Shown: positions 32,572-35,360 of the stretch, piece by piece
How positions within the stretch are numbered: position 1 is the first letter of the stretch
Layout of the letters: each line of letters opens with the position of its first letter
Assembly (NCBI GenBank): GCA_020846995.1
Contig: JADLCV010000026.1
Location: forward strand, 1-35,360
Origin: Paracoccaceae bacterium
GTDB lineage: Bacteria > Pseudomonadota > Alphaproteobacteria > Rhodobacterales > Rhodobacteraceae
Length of the DNA: 35,360 bases
Reading direction: 5' to 3'
Made by a program: the position numbers and the translations under genes
Notes under the pieces: generated by a model
Told to the model about the DNA's origin: nothing
Seen by the model: only the letters and a program-made list of their open reading frames with translations
The model's database searches: none

Positions 32572-33486
32572 TCAGACCTTCTCGATCGCCGGCCGGCCGA
32601 GCAGGCCCGAGGGCTTCAGGACGAGGACGAGGATGACGAGGAGGAAGGCGAAGACGAGCCGGTAGGACGCCCCCTCGGCCATCGTCGCCTGGACGAGGAC
32701 GTCGATGCCGGCGATGAGCAGGCTGCCGAGGATCGCCCCGAGCATGCTCCCGAGCCCGCCGATCACCGCCCCCGAGAAGCCGATGAGGCCGAGCTGGATG
32801 CCGAAGTCGAAGCGTACCGCCCCGGCATAGCTCGCAAACAGGATGGCGCCGATGGCGCCCACGGCCGAGGCGACGAAGAAGGTCGCGGCAAAGATCCGCC
32901 CCGGCCGGATCGCCATCAGCCGGGCCGTGGCGCGGTCCTCGGCGACGGCGCGGATGCGCAGGCCGAGGGGCGTGAAGCGCATCATCGCGAAGAGAAGCCC
33001 CATCATCGCCACCGACACGGCGATGGCGAGCAGGCTGAAGACCGGCACCGTCACCCCGCCCAGCGCCACCTGGGCCTCGATCAGCCGCGGGAAGGGCTTG
33101 GGATTGCTGCCCTGGGGGTAGAACATGCGGATGAGTTCGCGCACCACGGTGCCGAGCGCGACCGTCGCCACCAGCGCCATCATCGCCGGGGCCCGCCGGA
33201 AGCGGCGGATCACCAGCCAGTCGGCGATGACGCCGAGGATGCCGACGGCCAGGATCGCCGCCGCCAGGGCCAGCGCGAGCGCCCCCGCCGTCGCCGCCGG
33301 CATCGCCGCGACCAGCCCCTGGAGGACGGCGAGGACCACGAAGGGGGCGACGATGACGACGTCGCCATGCGAGAAGTGGATCACGTTCAGGACCCCGAAG
33401 AGGAGGCTGAAGCCCAGGGCCACGAGCGCATAGATGCAGCCGAGCACGAGCCAGTTCATCACATACTGCAGGACCAGCGCGTCCAC
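32572..33486 (-). CDS. livH: Branched-chain-type ABC transporter permease LivH
   Basis: A 304-residue membrane protein with about eight hydrophobic segments. 'F-G-V-L-N-V-I-H-F-S-H-G-D' near the N-terminus is the LivH hallmark, and 'A-V-A-E-D-R-A-T-A-R-L-M' is the coupling loop. 'V-I-G-G-L-G-S-M-L-G-A-I-L-G' near the end is also conserved. The start is a GTG at 33486 with GGAGGTCGGGG upstream. Substrates of such systems vary from branched-chain amino acids to amides, urea and aromatic acids. Confidence 0.92.
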   Translation of the reverse strand: MDALVLQYVMNWLVLGCIYALVALGFSLLFGVLNVIHFSHGDVVIVAPFVVLAVLQGLVAAMPAATAGALALALAAAILAVGILGVIADWLVIRRFRRAPAMMALVATVALGTVVRELIRMFYPQGSNPKPFPRLIEAQVALGGVTVPVFSLLAIAVSVAMMGLLFAMMRFTPLGLRIRAVAEDRATARLMAIRPGRIFAATFFVASAVGAIGAILFASYAGAVRFDFGIQLGLIGFSGAVIGGLGSMLGAILGSLLIAGIDVLVQATMAEGASYRLVFAFLLVILVLVLKPSGLLGRPAIEKV

Positions 33487-33589
33487 CCCGACCTCCGCTT
33501 GGGCAGGATCGTTCCCGGCCGGGGCACCTCGGCGCCCCCGGCACTCTCCCCCGGGGCCGCAGGGGCCGCCGGCGCCGCTGCGCGGGCGG

Positions 33590-33674
33590 CCGCGCGCACC
33601 CTCGCGCCCACGGGCCCCGGCGCGGGCAGGCGGGCCCGGGGCCCGTGGGGGCGCGGGCGCGAGGGTGCGTGCGG
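33590..33674 (-). other. Long imperfect hairpin between livK and livH
   Basis: The left arm 33595-33620 (26 bases) pairs with 33636-33649 and 33658-33669, perfectly except for an 8-base bulge (33650-33657) in the right arm. Five more pairs, one of them G-T, extend it to 33590-33674. The loop is 15 bases. It lies 38 bases after the livK stop in the direction of transcription. Such a structure between a binding-protein gene and its permease genes usually gives the binding protein more message than the permeases, by partial termination or by protecting the livK 3' end. The remaining 225-base gap holds no gene. Confidence 0.6.
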
Positions 33675-33711
33675 GCCGGGGCGCCGGGCCCCCCGGCCCG
33701 CGGGGACGGCG

Positions 33712-34842
33712 CTACTCGCGCGTCACCCACTCGCCGTTGCGGACGATCTTGATGATCACCTCGACCGGGATCTGGGTCTGGCCGTGATCGTCGAAGGTCG
33801 TGGTGCCGAGGACGCCGTCGTAGGAGATGGCGCGGATCGCCGCCGCCAGCGCCGCCTTGTCCTCGATCCCCTTGTCGCGGATCACCGCCATCAGGATGTT
33901 GGCCGCCTCGTAGGCGTATTTGGTGTAGGGGCTCGAGGGCTCGGCGAAGCCCCGGGCGGTGTAGTCGGCATCAAGCTTGTCGAGGCGCGGGTTCGACTGG
34001 GCGGCGGGATAGCTGACCATCGTCCCCTCGGCCGCGGGCCCGGCGAGGGCGATGAACTCGGGATCGTAGAAGCCCGAGATGCCGATCATCGGCACCGTCA
34101 GCCCCAGCTCGCCCTCCTGCTTGCGCAGGAGCCCGGCCTCGGTGATGACCCCCCCGAAGTAGATCGCGTCGACCCCGGCCCCGGCGATCCGCGTCAGGAC
34201 GGCGCGGAAATCGGTCGTCCCGACCGGCAGGAGGTCGGTCGAGACGACCGTGCCGCCGGCCTCGGCGAAGAACTGCCCGAAGGCCGCCGCGTTCGCCGTC
34301 CCGTAGTCGCTCGTGTCGGCGACGATGGCGATCTTCTTCGCCCCGAGGCCCGACACCGCCCAGGCCGCGAGCGGCTTGTTCTCGGTCACGAGCGTCGGCG
34401 TCACCCGCGTCACCATCGGCAGGTTCTGCTCGGTGATCTTGGGGCTGATCGCCCCCCAGATGATGACCGGCATCTGGAAGCGGTCGAAGACCGGGATCGT
34501 CGCCAGCGCCACCGAGCTGTTCCAGTGCCCGATCGAGGCCACCACGTCGGGATCGTTGACGAGCTTCGTCGCCGCCCCGACCCCGGTCTGGGGATCGGAG
34601 GCGTCGTCGTAGACCACGCCCTCGACGGTGTAGGGATAGCCGCCGGCGTTGGCCTGCTCGATCGCGAGCAGGAAGCCGTTGCGGGCGCCGAGCCCCTGGG
34701 GCGCGTTGCCGCCGCTGAGCGGTCCGATGAAGCCGAGCTTGATCTTCGGCTTGTCCTGGGCCACCGCAACCGGCGCCAGGGCCACCGCCGCCCCGAGGGC
34801 CATCGCCGCCACCAGGCGCCGCCGTGTCAGAATTCCGGACAT
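33712..34842 (-). CDS. livK: Branched-chain-type ABC transporter substrate-binding protein LivK
   Basis: A 376-residue periplasmic binding protein of the Peripla_BP_6 family. The N-terminus MSGILTRRRLVAAMAL has a run of arginines before the hydrophobic stretch and ends A-V-A before QDKPK, so export could use Sec or Tat. The mature start 'I-K-L-G-F-I-G-P-L-S-G-G-N-A' is the family's first strand and ligand loop. 'S-I-G-H-W-N-S-S-V-A-L-A' and 'A-D-T-S-D-Y-G' are further family marks. The ligand is not readable from sequence. The ATG at 34842 has GGGGAGGAGAGG upstream; the extended frame to 34953 is rejected. It is first in the liv operon and divergent from a LysR gene. Confidence 0.92.
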   Translation of the reverse strand: MSGILTRRRLVAAMALGAAVALAPVAVAQDKPKIKLGFIGPLSGGNAPQGLGARNGFLLAIEQANAGGYPYTVEGVVYDDASDPQTGVGAATKLVNDPDVVASIGHWNSSVALATIPVFDRFQMPVIIWGAISPKITEQNLPMVTRVTPTLVTENKPLAAWAVSGLGAKKIAIVADTSDYGTANAAAFGQFFAEAGGTVVSTDLLPVGTTDFRAVLTRIAGAGVDAIYFGGVITEAGLLRKQEGELGLTVPMIGISGFYDPEFIALAGPAAEGTMVSYPAAQSNPRLDKLDADYTARGFAEPSSPYTKYAYEAANILMAVIRDKGIEDKAALAAAIRAISYDGVLGTTTFDDHGQTQIPVEVIIKIVRNGEWVTRE

Positions 34843-34971
34843 TGCCTCTCCTCCCCGTTGCCCGCGCCCGGAGATTGCCCCCGGGACTTCCAGGCCACAT
34901 CCCGCCCCGGCGCCAGCCGCCATCGGGCCCGGACTGCCGGCACCATAACCCATTCGCTCCCGTCACGCACC

Positions 34972-34996
34972 CCCGCGCGGGCCCGACCCGCGCGGG
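34972..34996. repeat. Repeated palindromic decamer in the livK/lysR divergent region
   Basis: The self-complementary decamer CCCGCGCGGG occurs at 34972-34981 and 34987-34996, giving a 15-base period. It lies in the 282-base gap between the divergent livK and lysR genes. It could be a regulatory site or a stable stem in the livK leader. In such GC-rich DNA chance is a serious alternative. Nothing else in 34843-35040 stands out. Confidence 0.3.
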
Positions 34997-35062
34997 TCCG
35001 GGAGGGTCCGGCGCAGCCGCGAAGGTCGCACGCCGGCGGCCATATCGAAAATGTGTTCTTTC

Positions 35063-35090
35063 TTGTTTTCCCATAAGCGGCCTCTATCCT
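35063..35090 (+). promoter_or_regulatory. Candidate lysR promoter in an AT-rich island
   Basis: TTGTTT (35063-35068), 16 bases, then TATCCT (35085-35090). The segment 35041-35090 is by far the most AT-rich stretch of the divergent region, as expected of a promoter or operator. Short inverted repeats lie in it, such as GAAA (35047-35050) with TTTC (35059-35062) and CTT with AAG around 35062-35077, which might be a LysR-type site. I could not find a clear livK promoter on the other strand. Confidence 0.4.
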
Positions 35091-35124
35091 CGGCCGGCCG
35101 CCGGCCCTCCGGGGAGGAGACCCC

Positions 35125-35360
35125 ATGCTCAAGGTGACGCTGCGCCAGATCGGCTATTTCGTCGCCGCCGCCGAGACCGGCAGCATCGCCGAGGCGGCGC
35201 GGATCGCCAACGTCGCCCAGCCCTCGGTGTCGTGGGCGATCCAGAAGATGGAGGAATTGCTCGGGGTCGAGCTCTTCATCCGCCAGCACGCCCGCGGCGT
35301 GTCGCTGACCGCGGCCGGCCACCGCCTGCTGCCGCAGGCCCGCAGCCTCCTGCGCATGGC
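35125..35360 (+). CDS. LysR-family transcriptional regulator, N-terminal part (runs off the window)
   Basis: The first 78 codons of a LysR-type regulator. The winged helix-turn-helix is complete: 'L-R-Q-I-G-Y-F-V-A-A-A-E-T-G-S-I-A-E-A-A', then 'A-N-V-A-Q-P-S-V-S-W-A-I-Q-K-M-E-E-L-L-G-V-E-L-F'. The effector-binding domain lies beyond base 35360. The ATG at 35125 has GGGGAGGAGA upstream. LysR proteins commonly regulate a divergent neighbour, so livK and possibly the whole block to its left are likely targets. Confidence 0.93.
   Translation, partial: MLKVTLRQIGYFVAAAETGSIAEAARIANVAQPSVSWAIQKMEELLGVELFIRQHARGVSLTAAGHRLLPQARSLLRM

Noticed and set aside
1-35360. CRISPR arrays, tRNA or rRNA genes, insertion sequences, prophage or integrase genes
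   Set aside because: No regularly spaced repeats, no tRNA cloverleaf patterns recognised by eye, no transposase or integrase motifs. Gene density and composition are even across the window.

Overview
The window is very GC-rich (clearly above 70% G+C, with G/C at almost every third codon position), with tightly packed operons, frequent ATGA/TGATG stop-start overlaps and several GTG or TTG starts. Gene content (UspA, Nfu-type Fe-S carrier, tsaB and rimI together; Liv, polyamine-type and BMP-type ABC importers; HyuAB; CoxMSL-type molybdenum hydroxylase; dimethylglycine-dehydrogenase-like protein) suggests a high-GC alphaproteobacterium, perhaps a relative of Rhodospirillales, Geminicoccales or Hyphomicrobiales. 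That placement is inference. I see no tRNA, rRNA, CRISPR, insertion sequence or phage gene. No gap between genes exceeds 300 bases.

Left part, + strand (1-9534): the 3' end of an oligopeptide-type ABC ATPase; a class IV (branched-chain-type) aminotransferase; a universal stress protein and an MFS transporter; an Nfu-type Fe-S protein with tsaB and rimI; then a four-gene BMP-family importer (binding protein, double ATPase, two permeases) of the kind that takes up nucleosides or related compounds. The Nfu gene has a good promoter with a 25-base IscR-like palindrome over its -10 region.

Right part, - strand (9635-34842): about 25 kb of co-directional catabolic genes and importers, read from right to left. 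First comes a branched-chain-type importer, livK-livH-livM-livG-livF (34842 to 29836). Next is a flavin/4Fe-4S amine dehydrogenase whose substrate-pocket residues match histamine dehydrogenase rather than trimethylamine dehydrogenase, overlapping a potABCD-ordered polyamine-type importer (29582 to 23524). After a hairpin and a candidate promoter comes a nine-gene run: hyuA, hyuB, SDR, FAD/GcvT demethylase-like protein, class III aminotransferase, aldehyde dehydrogenase, and the FAD, 2Fe-2S and molybdenum subunits of a xanthine-dehydrogenase-family enzyme (23338 to 9635). A LysR regulator (35125 to window end) is divergent from livK and could control the adjacent block.

Working model (inference): the importers bring in nitrogenous compounds. 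The amine dehydrogenase deaminates a cationic primary amine. The nine-gene run looks like a route for an N-heterocycle or lactam: hydroxylation by the molybdenum enzyme, ATP-dependent ring opening by HyuAB, N-demethylation by the FAD/GcvT protein, then transamination and aldehyde oxidation to a carboxylate. The combination of HyuAB, omega-aminotransferase and aldehyde dehydrogenase parallels known lactam degradation, but the demethylase, SDR and molybdenum enzyme make this set unusual.
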